Below are positions 19,819 through 28,724 of a stretch of DNA of 64,000 bases, piece after piece; position 1 is the first letter of the stretch, and every line of letters begins with the position of its first letter. Position numbers and translations under genes: made by a program. The DNA is from Jiella marina (GTDB lineage: Bacteria > Pseudomonadota > Alphaproteobacteria > Rhizobiales > Rhizobiaceae), in assembly GCF_024359545.1 (NCBI RefSeq), contig NZ_JAKQZG010000006.1, positions 186,001-250,000 of the forward strand. The letters are read 5' to 3'. The notes beneath the pieces are model-generated. The model had not been told where the DNA came from, did not search any database, and worked only from the letters and a program-made list of their open reading frames with translations.

Positions 19819-20481
19819 ATGGACTGGTGGGCGACGATCGACGCCTATTGCGAACGGACGAGTGCGGCGTTCTGGGCCGAGCCGATCAACGCCATTTCCA
19901 ACCTTGCCTTCTTCGTGGCGGGGACCGCAGGGCTGTGGCTCTTGCGCCAGCGAGGCGGCCGGGACCGCCCGGCTCTCGCCTTGAGCTTCCTGGTCCTGGT
20001 GATCGGGACCGGATCCTTCCTGTTCCACACTTTCGCGACGCGCTGGGCGAGCCTTGCCGACGTCCTTCCGATCGCGATCTTCATCTACAGCTATTTCGCC
20101 CTGGCGCTCTTCCGCTTCCTCGGACTGAGCCGCCTCTGGGCAGGGCTCGGGACGCTTGCCTTCTTCGCAGCGTCCTTCCTCGCCGAACCGCTCTTTGCGC
20201 CGCTGGTCGGCTCCTCCGCCGGCTATGTGCCCGCCCTCCTTGCCATGCTCGGCATCGGCGGCATCCTGGTCTTCGTGGGCTCGCCCATCGGCAGTCTGGT
20301 TCTGATGGCCGGCGGCGTGTTTCTCGTCTCGCTCACCTTCCGGACTCTCGACGGACCGCTTTGCGAGACGTTGCCGATCGGGACGCATTTCCTCTGGCAT
20401 ATCCTGAACGGGACAACGCTCGGCCTGCTTCTCGTCGCGGCGATCCGGCATGGACCGGTCAGACGCCCCGCCGGAAACTGA
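19819..20481 (+). CDS. Ceramidase-family (CREST) membrane protein
   Basis: A 220-residue protein with about seven hydrophobic helices, matching the alkaline ceramidase (Pfam ceramidase/CREST) family. Its signature elements are DAYCERTSAAFWAEPINAISN near the N-terminus, GSFLFHTFATRWASLADVLPI (His and Asp of the metal site) and GTHFLWHILNGT near the C-terminus (two His). Eukaryotic members cleave ceramide. In bacteria the substrate is mostly untested and may be another amide or ester lipid. It would act within the inner membrane. No sphingolipid synthesis gene is visible nearby. Confidence 0.85.
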   Translation: MDWWATIDAYCERTSAAFWAEPINAISNLAFFVAGTAGLWLLRQRGGRDRPALALSFLVLVIGTGSFLFHTFATRWASLADVLPIAIFIYSYFALALFRFLGLSRLWAGLGTLAFFAASFLAEPLFAPLVGSSAGYVPALLAMLGIGGILVFVGSPIGSLVLMAGGVFLVSLTFRTLDGPLCETLPIGTHFLWHILNGTTLGLLLVAAIRHGPVRRPAGN

Positions 20482-20561
20482 TCGCTATCCGGCACGCCGA
20501 ACGACGGCCCCACCCCTGCCAGGGCGACTCAAAACCGGCATTTGTGGATCCGGCCCCCTCT

Positions 20562-20600
20562 AACGACAAAGGCCGGACGCCTCCCCCGAAGCGCCCGGCC
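20562..20600 (-). terminator. Intrinsic terminator after the L,D-transpeptidase gene
   Basis: Read on the minus strand, GGCCGGGCGC and GCGTCCGGCC pair around a loop (one A-C mismatch) and TTTGTCGTT follows. It lies about 80 bases after the L,D-transpeptidase stop. Confidence 0.65.
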
Positions 20601-20680
20601 GAACGGCGTCCCCCGCCGTCTGAATGTCGTGTCCGTCTCTTAGCCCCGGAACTCTTGCCCGAAGCTGACCTCGCAGGCGT

Positions 20681-21418
20681 TCAGCGCTGGGCGAGGAGCT
20701 CGTTGCCCTGCTTGACGACGACGCGGGCGTTCATCGGCACGCGCTCGTAGAGGTCGATGATATCCTGGTTCATCAGGCGGATGCAGCCCGAGGAAGCGGC
20801 CGTGCCGATGGTCCACCATTCCGGCGTGCCATGCAGACGGAACAGCGTGTCCTTGCCGTTCTGCCAGAGATAGAGGGCACGGGCGCCGAGCGGGTTACGC
20901 AGGCCCGGCTCCATGCCGTCGCGATAGGGCTCGAGCTCCGGCTTGCGGTCGATCATCTCGGCCGGCGGAAACCATTTCGGCCAATGCTGCTTGTCGTTGA
21001 TGTAGGCCTCGCCCTTCCAGGAAAAGCCGGAACGGCCGACGCCGATGCCGTAGCGCATGGCCATACCGTCGGCCTCGACAACATAGAGAAAGCGGTTCGG
21101 CGTATCGACGATCACCGTGCCCGGCTCGTAGGCGGCGCCCTCCGGATAGGAGACGCGCTGGCGCAGATATTGCGGGTCGATCTTCTCGGTCGGAATCGCC
21201 GGCAGATCGTAGCCGTCGTCGACAGTGGCGCTATAACCGAAATTTGCGGTGGCTGCGACGCTGCCTTCGTTCGGGAGCGCAGACGGGCCGGTATAGGCCG
21301 TCGCGATCTGCGCATCCGAAGTTGGCTTCATCGTCACCCGCTGCGGTCCGTTCGCGCAACCGGCGAGGAAGAGCGAGGCCGCGGCAGCGCAGATTGCGAG
21401 GGTGGTCTTGAACGTCAT
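20681..21418 (-). CDS. L,D-transpeptidase (YkuD domain), lipoprotein
   Basis: A 245-residue cell-wall enzyme that makes 3-3 peptidoglycan cross-links or attaches proteins to peptidoglycan. From the ATG at 21418 it has a lipoprotein signal with lipobox LAGC (MTFKTTLAICAAAASLFLAGC), so it should be lipid-anchored in the periplasm. The YkuD catalytic motif is complete: FRLHGTPEWWTIG followed by SSGCIRLMNQD, with the active-site Cys at about residue 209. The longer frame to 21676 adds no family sequence and overlaps cueR. Confidence 0.93.
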   Translation of the reverse strand: MTFKTTLAICAAAASLFLAGCANGPQRVTMKPTSDAQIATAYTGPSALPNEGSVAATANFGYSATVDDGYDLPAIPTEKIDPQYLRQRVSYPEGAAYEPGTVIVDTPNRFLYVVEADGMAMRYGIGVGRSGFSWKGEAYINDKQHWPKWFPPAEMIDRKPELEPYRDGMEPGLRNPLGARALYLWQNGKDTLFRLHGTPEWWTIGTAASSGCIRLMNQDIIDLYERVPMNARVVVKQGNELLAQR

Positions 21419-21657
21419 GACGGGTGCCAATGCGAGATGTGAAGTTTCCGGGTGTTCCAAAACGGCCCAGCTCGGCTGCTTTCGCCGGCTATCGAATTCC
21501 CATTTTCGATAGGCTTCATCAGCTTGCTGGGCAATGTCCGCATTGCACATGATCATAGTTAAGAAAGGGTTTGTTGCCGGCTTGTCACAGTTGACGCCGG
21601 CCCCCTGCGCGACATTTCGCGGACGACGATGGTATCCGCGAACCGTGAGGTTCAGAT

Positions 21658-22053
21658 ATGAACATCGGTGAGGCATCCCGACAGTCCGGTCTGCCGGCGA
21701 AGACGATCCGCTATTACGAAGAAGTCGGGCTGATCAAGCCGTCCCGGGCCGTGAATGGCTACCGAGACTACAAGGAGCGAGACGTGCATGTGCTGCGCTT
21801 CCTGCAACGCTCGCGTTCGCTCGGCTTTTCGATCGACGAGGCGCGAAAGCTCCTCGCGCTCTATGGCGACGAGCGGCGCCAGAGCGAGGACGTGCGCAAG
21901 CTCGCCCGCCGCAAGGTCGCCGAGATCGACCGCAAGATCGCCCAGCTCCATTCGCTGAAGCGCGCCATCGGCGAACTCGCCGACCGCTGCCCGGGCGGCA
22001 GCGGACCCGACTGCCCGATTCTGGAAGAAATCGCCGGCGAACACGCCAAGTGA
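21658..22053 (+). CDS. cueR: Cu(I)-responsive MerR-family regulator
   Basis: A 131-residue MerR-family activator. The N-terminal winged helix is intact (MNIGEASRQSGLPAKTIRYY), followed by a dimerisation helix. The C-terminal loop CPGGSGPDC has two Cys seven residues apart, the Cu(I)/Ag(I)-sensing pattern of CueR. A GTGAGG ribosome binding site precedes the ATG. No copA gene is visible in the window. The nearest copper P-type ATPase is ccoI on the opposite strand 0.8 kb away, which normally serves oxidase assembly; a role of CueR at ccoI is only a possibility. Confidence 0.88.
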   Translation: MNIGEASRQSGLPAKTIRYYEEVGLIKPSRAVNGYRDYKERDVHVLRFLQRSRSLGFSIDEARKLLALYGDERRQSEDVRKLARRKVAEIDRKIAQLHSLKRAIGELADRCPGGSGPDCPILEEIAGEHAK

Positions 22054-22160
22054 GAACATTCCGACATAGCTCCCCAAAGTCGCCAGGATGATCACGTTCC
22101 GTTTCTGATTTGTTTCGAATTTCGCTTGTCGTCTCGGCCGCCAACCGGTAAATCCGGCCG

Positions 22161-22652
22161 ATGCCACTCGTTTCGCCCTTTTCGACGGATCCCCTGATCG
22201 ACGGCCGCCAGTCCGAACGCGCCATGATGGTGCGCCGCGGCGTTCAGCGCCTGATGATGGCGCGGCGCGTGTCGCTTCTGCCGGAGATGCCGCTCGATTC
22301 GGGGCGGCGGGCCGACCTCGTCTGCCTGTCAGACAAGGGCGAGATCTCGATCGTCGAGATCAAGACCTCGATCCAGGATTTCCGGGTCGACCAGAAATGG
22401 CCGATTTACCGGCTGCATTGCGACCGGTTTTATTTCGCCACCCATCCCGGCGTTCCGGCCGATATCTTTCCCGAGGATTTCGGCCTGATCCTCTCGGACG
22501 GTTACGAGGCGGAGGTCCTGCGCGAGGCGCCGATCGAGCGCCTGCAGCCCGCCACCCGCCGCGCCATGACCCTGCGCTTCGCCCAACTCTCCGCCGACCG
22601 CCTGCTTCAGGCAGAATGGGCATCCAATCCGGCGGTTATCGACGGATCATAG
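22161..22652 (+). CDS. mmcB: MmcB family DNA repair protein (putative PD-(D/E)XK nuclease)
   Basis: A 163-residue protein of the MmcB family, known from alphaproteobacteria as a DNA-damage-response nuclease-like protein. The core RADLVCLSDKG...ISIVEIKTS (about residues 50-67) gives the D-(x)n-E-x-K pattern of PD-(D/E)XK nucleases, followed by FRVDQKWPIYRLHCDRFYF. No LexA box was identified upstream by eye. The ATG has a poor ribosome binding site, but no better start is available. It converges with ccoS, with only 18 bases between the stops. Confidence 0.85.
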   Translation: MPLVSPFSTDPLIDGRQSERAMMVRRGVQRLMMARRVSLLPEMPLDSGRRADLVCLSDKGEISIVEIKTSIQDFRVDQKWPIYRLHCDRFYFATHPGVPADIFPEDFGLILSDGYEAEVLREAPIERLQPATRRAMTLRFAQLSADRLLQAEWASNPAVIDGS

Positions 22653-22670
22653 AGAGCCACTCGCGCTTGC

Positions 22671-22847
22671 TCAGCCGGGGCGTCTGTCGGCCGGCGCGTT
22701 TCCCGACTCGTCCTCGTCATTGAGAATCCGCCATGCCGCGCCGTCCAGATCCTCGTACTGGCGATTGCGCACCGACCAGACGAAGGCGGCGAGGCCGGCG
22801 AGCCCCATGAGGAGGGCGACGGGGACCAGCAAGAGCAGAACGTTCAT
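22671..22847 (-). CDS. ccoS: Cytochrome cbb3 oxidase assembly protein CcoS
   Basis: A 58-residue single-helix membrane protein: MNVLLLLVPVALLMGLAGLA forms the helix, then FVWSVRNRQYEDLDG, which is the family pattern (membrane helix followed by a W-x-x-x-x-x-QYEDL-type segment). CcoS is needed for cofactor insertion into cbb3 oxidase. The start overlaps the end of ccoI by ATGA (22844-22847), so it is the last gene of ccoGHIS. Confidence 0.93.
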   Translation of the reverse strand: MNVLLLLVPVALLMGLAGLAAFVWSVRNRQYEDLDGAAWRILNDEDESGNAPADRRPG

Positions 22848-25165
22848 TGCATCGCTCCCTCTTCGAGTGCGGGCAAGCCAAGCCGCGCCGCGGTCTCATC
22901 CCGTGACGGGCGCGTTTTCCTCTTGTCCGTTTCGGACGTTCGAACCTCGCCGAGATTGAGCCGCAGGCTGTTGGCGACCACGAGGATCGAGGAGGTGGAC
23001 ATGGCGATCGCGGCGACGAGGGGCGTCACGAAACCGGCGACCGCCAGCGGCACGGCCACGCAATTATAGGCGATCGCGAGCCCGAAATTGCCTTTCGCCA
23101 GGGCTTTCGCCCGCACCGCCACGTCATGGGCCACGGTCACGGCCGACAGGGTGTCGCGGGTGAAGACGAAGTCCGCGGCCAGCCGCCCGGCGTCGCAGGC
23201 CGAGGCCGGTGCAATGGACACGTTGCCGGCTGCCAGCGAGGGCGCGTCGTTCAGACCATCACCCACCATGAGGACGTTGGCGCCGCTCGCCTTCAGGGCT
23301 TCGATGCGTGCTATCTTGCCGGCGGGCGTCGCATGTGCGGAAATCCTCTCGACTCCGACCGCATCGGCGATCCGGCGCACGGCCGGCTCGGCGTCGCCTG
23401 AGAGGATTTCGCAGGCAATCCCGTCCCGCTTCAGCTGTTCGATGGCCGAAGCCGCATCGGGGCGCAGCGCCTCGGCCATGAAGAAGGCCTGCGGCGGCTC
23501 GCCTTCGATGGCGAAGGCCACACGGCTGCCTTCACGCGGCGTCGTGGCAGCGATCTCTGCGACGAAATCGGGCCGGCCAAAGCGACAGAGCCGGCCGGCA
23601 ATCCGGGCCTCGATGCCAAGACCGGGCAACTCGCGAAGTTCCGCGATATCGGCAGTATCCCCGGGCCCGAAATAGGTGGCGATCGCCTTCGAGACCGGAT
23701 GGGCAGACCGCCCCGCGAGCGCGCGCAGGATGGCTTCAGTCTCATCTGTTCCGGTATCGGCCGCCGTCACCTGCGGCACGCCCAGTGTCAGCGTACCGGT
23801 CTTGTCGAAGACCGCGGTGTCGATGTCGGCCAGCCGTTCAAGTGCCCCACCGTCCTTCATCAGGATGCCGGCCCGGAACAACCGCCCGGCGCCGACCACA
23901 TGCACCACGGGCACGGCCAGGCCCAGGGCGCAGGGACAGGTGACGATCAGAACCGCGATGGCCGTCGTCGTCGCCTGATACCAGTCGCCGGTGAGAAGCA
24001 TCCAGCCGACAAAGGTCACGGCCGCCGCCAGATGAACCGCCGGCGCGTAGAGCCGCGCCATGCGATCGGCGATCCGAGTGTAGCGTCCCCGCCCGGTCTC
24101 GGCCGCCTCCATCATCCGCACAATCTCGGCGAGATAGGAATTCTCGGCCGTGGTCAGAGCCTCGATGTCGATCGAGCCCGAAATCGTCTGGGTTCCCGCT
24201 TCGAGCGTCATGCCCGGGATGGCCGCAACCGGTTCGCTTTCGCCGGTGACGAGGGATCGGTCGACATCCGATGCGCCGGAAACCACACGCCCATCCACCG
24301 GCAGCCGCTCGCCTGCCATGACGCGCAGCCGCATGCCGGGCTGTACCTCGTCGACCGGGATGGTCTTCAGGCTCGTCCCTGAAACCTCGACCGCGCTCTT
24401 GGCCGCCAGTTTCGCCAGCGACAGGACGGCGCCCCGGGCGCGCTCGCGCATGAGCTGGTCGAGATAGCGGCCGACGAGGAGGAAGAAGGTCAGCGTCACC
24501 GCCGCGTCGAAATAAGCCTCGGCACCCCCGGTAAAGCTCTCGTAGATGCTCATGGCGACCGCGAGGAAGAGTGCCAGCGCGATCGGCACGTCCATGTTCA
24601 TCCGGCCAGCCGAAAGCGCGGAAAAGGCCGAGCGAAAGAACACGCGGCCGGAGAACGCCACCGTCGGCACCGCGATCAGGCCGGAGATCATGTGAAACAG
24701 GTCGCGGGTCGAATCGTCGGCGCCAGACCACACCGAAACCGACAGAAGCATGATGTTGGCGGCGGCAAAGCCAGCAACGGCCATCGCGGTCAGGAGCGCC
24801 GTCGACTGCCGGTCGCGCTTCAGGTCGGACAGGTCGCCGAGATCGATGGGCGTCGCGGGATAGCCAGCGCCGACGAGCGCGGAGAGAATGTCGGCCGGGC
24901 GGGCGGCCTCGGTCGCGACGACCGTCACCCGCTTGAGGCTGAGATTGGCCCGGGCCGAAAGAACGCCTTCGACCGCGGACACCGCCCGTTCCACTGCCGG
25001 CAGGCATGCCCCGCAATACACATCCTTGACCGAGAGGACATAGGCCAGCGTGCCGTCCGGCTGACGGCGCGCCGCATGGGCCAGCGCGTCGGCGGCAGGA
25101 TCATGCAGAAGCGTCGTTCCCTCCTGCAGGTCGACGCGGGCATCGGCCGGGCTGCAGCAACTCAT
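22844..25165 (-). CDS. ccoI: Cation-transporting P-type ATPase CcoI/FixI
   Basis: A 773-residue P1B-type ATPase that delivers copper for cbb3 oxidase assembly. A Cys-rich start (MSCCSPAD) is followed by a heavy-metal-binding domain with CGAC (about residues 52-55), about eight membrane helices, the metal-transport motif CPC (about 407), the phosphorylation site DKTGTLT (about 453) and GDGLNDAP (about 634). Neighbours ccoH and ccoS confirm the FixI rather than the copper-export type. It lies 9 bases after ccoH. Confidence 0.96.
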   Translation of the reverse strand: MSCCSPADARVDLQEGTTLLHDPAADALAHAARRQPDGTLAYVLSVKDVYCGACLPAVERAVSAVEGVLSARANLSLKRVTVVATEAARPADILSALVGAGYPATPIDLGDLSDLKRDRQSTALLTAMAVAGFAAANIMLLSVSVWSGADDSTRDLFHMISGLIAVPTVAFSGRVFFRSAFSALSAGRMNMDVPIALALFLAVAMSIYESFTGGAEAYFDAAVTLTFFLLVGRYLDQLMRERARGAVLSLAKLAAKSAVEVSGTSLKTIPVDEVQPGMRLRVMAGERLPVDGRVVSGASDVDRSLVTGESEPVAAIPGMTLEAGTQTISGSIDIEALTTAENSYLAEIVRMMEAAETGRGRYTRIADRMARLYAPAVHLAAAVTFVGWMLLTGDWYQATTTAIAVLIVTCPCALGLAVPVVHVVGAGRLFRAGILMKDGGALERLADIDTAVFDKTGTLTLGVPQVTAADTGTDETEAILRALAGRSAHPVSKAIATYFGPGDTADIAELRELPGLGIEARIAGRLCRFGRPDFVAEIAATTPREGSRVAFAIEGEPPQAFFMAEALRPDAASAIEQLKRDGIACEILSGDAEPAVRRIADAVGVERISAHATPAGKIARIEALKASGANVLMVGDGLNDAPSLAAGNVSIAPASACDAGRLAADFVFTRDTLSAVTVAHDVAVRAKALAKGNFGLAIAYNCVAVPLAVAGFVTPLVAAIAMSTSSILVVANSLRLNLGEVRTSETDKRKTRPSRDETAARLGLPALEEGAMQ

Positions 25166-25174
25166 CGTCGTTCC

Positions 25175-25657
25175 TCAACGAACCGAGAAGCGTACGGCCT
25201 GATGCCAGGGCGAAAGGTCCCGGGCCTCCACCGTGAACTTGGCTTCCCATCGGCCGGGCGTCAGGTCGGTCTCGGCGGCATAGAGACCGTCGGCGCGGCG
25301 CGAGAAGGTCACCTCGCGGTCGAAATTGCCGTTCACCGGATGGCCGACCGTTGCGGTGATCGCCTTGGGATAGAGCGGCTTTCCAGCCTCGTCCTTCAGG
25401 TCGACGGTGATGACACCGTCGGCATAGTCGGTCGCGAGCGTCCAGCCTCTTGCCTGCTCGGCTTCGCGCGCCCGCGTGACTGCGTCGAAATGCTGGCTCG
25501 CCACATAGCTGTTCTCGACCACGAGGCCGCTCCAGCTCGAATTGGCGAAATAGGCCATCGTGAGATTCACGCTGATGATCGTGCCGAAGAACAGGACCAT
25601 GACCAAGGCCATGTGGCGGCCGGTGAATTCGCGCGGGGCGCTGGCATTCGTACGCAT
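25175..25657 (-). CDS. ccoH: FixH/CcoH family protein
   Basis: A 160-residue membrane-anchored protein from the ATG at 25657: basic N-terminus, one helix (HMALVMVLFFGTIISVNLTM, about residues 15-34), then a periplasmic domain with the FixH pattern VENSYVASQHFDAVTRA. It takes part in cbb3 assembly, probably together with the CcoI copper pump. Longer upstream readings run through ccoG and are rejected. The start lies 2 bases after the ccoG stop (TGACAATG). Confidence 0.93.
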   Translation of the reverse strand: MRTNASAPREFTGRHMALVMVLFFGTIISVNLTMAYFANSSWSGLVVENSYVASQHFDAVTRAREAEQARGWTLATDYADGVITVDLKDEAGKPLYPKAITATVGHPVNGNFDREVTFSRRADGLYAAETDLTPGRWEAKFTVEARDLSPWHQAVRFSVR

Positions 25658-25659
25658 TG

Positions 25660-27222
25660 TCACTTCTCCGGTGCTTCGAAGACGGCATCGTAGGAATCGG
25701 CTTCCGAACTGTCGAGATCGCGCACGACGAACTCGAAGGACGTGGAGCCGGGATCGACCGCGTCGGCCGGCTGTACGACGAAGAACTTCATCGTGCGAAC
25801 GCGGTCGGGATCGACGGTGACCGCGAAGCTGCGGCCCTCGGGCTGACGGAGCTCGTCGGAATACATCGTCGCGCCCGGCAGGCCGTCGAGCGACAGCACG
25901 AACTCGCGCGGCTCGGGGACCATGTTGGACAGTTTCACCGTGTAGCCGTTGCGGATCGAGCCGTCGGACAGCGTCACGAAGATCGGATTGCGGTCGCGCT
26001 GAACGCTGAGCTCCAGCCGGTCGCGGGCAAGCAGCGCCACCAGAAGCGCCACGCCGATCAACGACCAAAGCCCGGCATAGAGCAGGGTCCGCGGGCGCAG
26101 GAAGACGTGCCAGTCGAAATGGCGGAGGCCGGACAGGAAGCGGCCCTGACCGTCACGCACCCGTTCGGGCTCGATCGTGCCGGTGACCGGATTCGTCGCG
26201 ATCGCCATGTTGGCGTTGTAGTCCTTCAGCGTCGCATAGGAGATCAGCCCGCGCTCGCGGCCGATCTTGTCCATGACGCCGTCGCAAGCGTCGATGCACA
26301 GGGCGCAGGTGATGCAGGCCATCTGCTGGCCGTCACGAATGTCGATGCCCATGGGGCAAACGGCGACACAGGCATTGCAGTCGACGCAGTCGCCGACCGA
26401 CAGACCCGCGGCCTGAGCCTTCTTGGCGTGGCGGCTGCGAGGCTCACCGCGCCAGTCATTGTAGGTGACGGTGAGAGAATCCTCGTCGAGCATCGCCGCC
26501 TGGATGCGCGGCCAGGGGCACATATAGATGCAGACCTGCTCGCGCATCAGCCCGCCAAAGACGTAGGTGGTCGCAGTCAGGATGCCGACGGTCGCATAGG
26601 CGACGAAGGGCGCGTCGCCGGTCAGGAAGTTCATGAGCAGTGTCGGCGCATCGGCGAAATAGAAGATCCAGGCGCCGCCGGTCGCGACCGCGATCACCAG
26701 CCAGGTGGTGTGCTTGGCGACGCGCTTGGAGATCTTGTTCGCGTTCCAGGGCGCCTTGTCGAGCCGGATCCGGGCGTTGCGGTCGCCCTCGAAGAAGCGC
26801 TCCACGACGAGAAAAAGGTCGGTCCAGACGGTCTGCGGACAGGTATAGCCGCACCAGGCGCGGCCGACGACGGAGGTGATCAGGAACAGGCCGACGCCGG
26901 CCATCACCAGAAGGCCGGCAACGAAGAAGAACTCCTGCGGCCAGATCTCGATGAAGAAGAAATAGAAGCGGCGATTGGCGAGATCGACCAGCACCGCCTG
27001 GTCGGGCGCAAACGGACCGCGGTCCCAGCGCAGCCAGGGCGTGACGTAGTAGATGCCGAGCGTCACCGCCATGATGATCCATTTCAGGCGGCGGAACTGG
27101 CCTTCCGCCCGCTTGGGATGGATCTTTTCACGCTTGGCATAGAGTGGCTGGCTCTGCTGCTTCGCCGGTGCGTTGACCGGCTCGACATCGAGGCGGTGGA
27201 TATCGTCGGGACGCTGGTTCAA
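25660..27222 (-). CDS. ccoG: Cytochrome c oxidase accessory protein CcoG/FixG
   Basis: A 520-residue membrane iron-sulfur protein, first gene of ccoGHIS. About five membrane helices, GYTCPQTVWTDLF and ICMCPWPRIQ in the membrane part, then two 4Fe-4S motifs: DCVDCNACVAVCPMGID and CITCALCIDACD (about residues 275-320). The C-terminal domain is an Ig-like FixG fold. CcoG reduces copper for delivery to the oxidase. An FNR/FixK-like site lies 77 bases before the ATG. Confidence 0.96.
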   Translation of the reverse strand: MNQRPDDIHRLDVEPVNAPAKQQSQPLYAKREKIHPKRAEGQFRRLKWIIMAVTLGIYYVTPWLRWDRGPFAPDQAVLVDLANRRFYFFFIEIWPQEFFFVAGLLVMAGVGLFLITSVVGRAWCGYTCPQTVWTDLFLVVERFFEGDRNARIRLDKAPWNANKISKRVAKHTTWLVIAVATGGAWIFYFADAPTLLMNFLTGDAPFVAYATVGILTATTYVFGGLMREQVCIYMCPWPRIQAAMLDEDSLTVTYNDWRGEPRSRHAKKAQAAGLSVGDCVDCNACVAVCPMGIDIRDGQQMACITCALCIDACDGVMDKIGRERGLISYATLKDYNANMAIATNPVTGTIEPERVRDGQGRFLSGLRHFDWHVFLRPRTLLYAGLWSLIGVALLVALLARDRLELSVQRDRNPIFVTLSDGSIRNGYTVKLSNMVPEPREFVLSLDGLPGATMYSDELRQPEGRSFAVTVDPDRVRTMKFFVVQPADAVDPGSTSFEFVVRDLDSSEADSYDAVFEAPEK

Positions 27223-27298
27223 GTTCTGCTCCGGGCCTTGGTGAAAAGACGCCCACGGTTTTGGAACTGCTCAATAATCTTCGCTGATGGTTTGGGCC

Positions 27299-27312
27299 TT
27301 GACCCAGATCAA
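27299..27312. promoter_or_regulatory. FNR/FixK-type site upstream of ccoG
   Basis: TTGACCCAGATCAA matches the FixK/FNR consensus TTGAT-N4-ATCAA with one change. It is 77 bases upstream of the ccoG ATG in the 275-base gap between ccoG and the EAL regulator. Its half-sites are the same as in the site before ccoN, supporting joint control by low oxygen. Confidence 0.8.
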
Positions 27313-27497
27313 TCAGGCCAGCTCCCGCCTGCGACAAGTCGTCCATGTCCAGCCATGCTCAGGCCAACCGACCCGTCCTCGTGATCCGGAGGGCGCTTTC
27401 TGGAACGCCCGAAAAAAATCCGCCGCCGCTGTGGCCGCATGAGAGGTAATGGTAACGAAGTTTTCGTTGGATGATGGGATCAAGGTCGCGGAGGCCC

Positions 27498-28685
27498 ATG
27501 GTGACCACGCATCATTTCCTGATCGTCGACGACGACCCGATCTTCACGGCTGTGGCGGAAAGCGTCATCCGGTCGACGGGGCCTCACCACACGTCCGTGG
27601 CCAGCGATGGCCAGGACGGGCTGAAACGCCTGTCGGAGGCGAATCCGCCCGTCGACGTCGTCCTTCTCGATCTCAACATGCCGAAGCTCGATGGCCTGGC
27701 CTATCTCCGGGAACTCGGCGATCGCGGCTATCGCGGCGCCGTCATCATCTCCAGCGGAGAGTCCAAGTCGATCATCGAGGCCGCACGGCAACTCGGCCGT
27801 ATGCTCGGCGTCGAGATCTGTGGCACCCTCGAAAAACCCCTGCGTCGGGAGACTTTCCTCGCAGAACTGGAGAACTGCGAAGCCTGCCTGCGCAAGGCTT
27901 CGGAACCGGTCCTGGCGTCGGGAATGTCGGCAGCGATGCAGGGCCAGATCGTGCCCTACTTCCAGCCGCAGATTGCGCCACGCGACGGGCACCTCGTCGG
28001 CCTGGAGGCACTCGTACGGCTTCGCACCGCCGATGGCCGCGTGCTCGGACCTCCCGCCGTCTTTCACCCCGGCATCCGGGATGCCGACTTGCCGCGGCTG
28101 ACACTCTCGATTGCCGACCTTGCCATGGCCGAGGCCGCGCGCTGGCGCGCATCGGGCCATGAGCGGCGTATCTCGATCAATCTCGACGCCCGGACCCTCG
28201 ACGCTGCGAACTTCCAGGCCAACCTTCTGGCTCTGGTAGAAAAGCACGGGCTGGAACCCCAGTCGGTGGTCTTCGAACTGACCGAGACGGCGCTTCCGAA
28301 ATCCCTGACCGGGCTGATCGAGCAACTCACGCGGATCCGGATGTGTGGCTTCGGACTCTCGCTCGATGATTACGGCACGGGGACGGCCAATTACGCCCTT
28401 CTGCGGCTCTGCCCTTTCAGCGAACTGAAGATCGACAAGTCGGTCGTCCAGTCCGCCGTCGCGGATCGGGTGTCCCATCTCTTCTTCAAGACCTCGATTT
28501 CCATGGCAGCCGATCTCGGCATGGAAGTCGTCGCCGAAGGCGTGGAGACCCCGGAACAGTTGCAGATGGTCGTCGATGCGGGCATCTCGACCGTCCAGGG
28601 CTTCATCTACACGCCTGCCATCCCCGCCGAACTGGCCTTCCCGAAGAGCTGTTGGCGACCGGAGTCGATGCGCCAGACCGGCTGA
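27498..28685 (+). CDS. Response regulator with EAL (c-di-GMP phosphodiesterase) domain
   Basis: A 395-residue protein from the ATG at 27498, which follows GGAGG. An N-terminal receiver domain (FLIVDDDP acidic pair, phospho-acceptor Asp58 in LLDLNMP, Lys in LEKPL) is joined to an EAL domain (about residues 150-385). The catalytic set looks complete: LEALVRL, SINLD, ELTET, DDYGTG, KIDKS, AEGVET and QGF. It should hydrolyse cyclic-di-GMP, with activity set by phosphorylation. The hybrid kinase follows 39 bases later in the same direction and is the likely partner. Confidence 0.92.
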   Translation: MVTTHHFLIVDDDPIFTAVAESVIRSTGPHHTSVASDGQDGLKRLSEANPPVDVVLLDLNMPKLDGLAYLRELGDRGYRGAVIISSGESKSIIEAARQLGRMLGVEICGTLEKPLRRETFLAELENCEACLRKASEPVLASGMSAAMQGQIVPYFQPQIAPRDGHLVGLEALVRLRTADGRVLGPPAVFHPGIRDADLPRLTLSIADLAMAEAARWRASGHERRISINLDARTLDAANFQANLLALVEKHGLEPQSVVFELTETALPKSLTGLIEQLTRIRMCGFGLSLDDYGTGTANYALLRLCPFSELKIDKSVVQSAVADRVSHLFFKTSISMAADLGMEVVAEGVETPEQLQMVVDAGISTVQGFIYTPAIPAELAFPKSCWRPESMRQTG

Positions 28686-28724
28686 ACGCGCAGTGCGAGA
28701 TCATCACAAGGCGGACCCTTTCGA

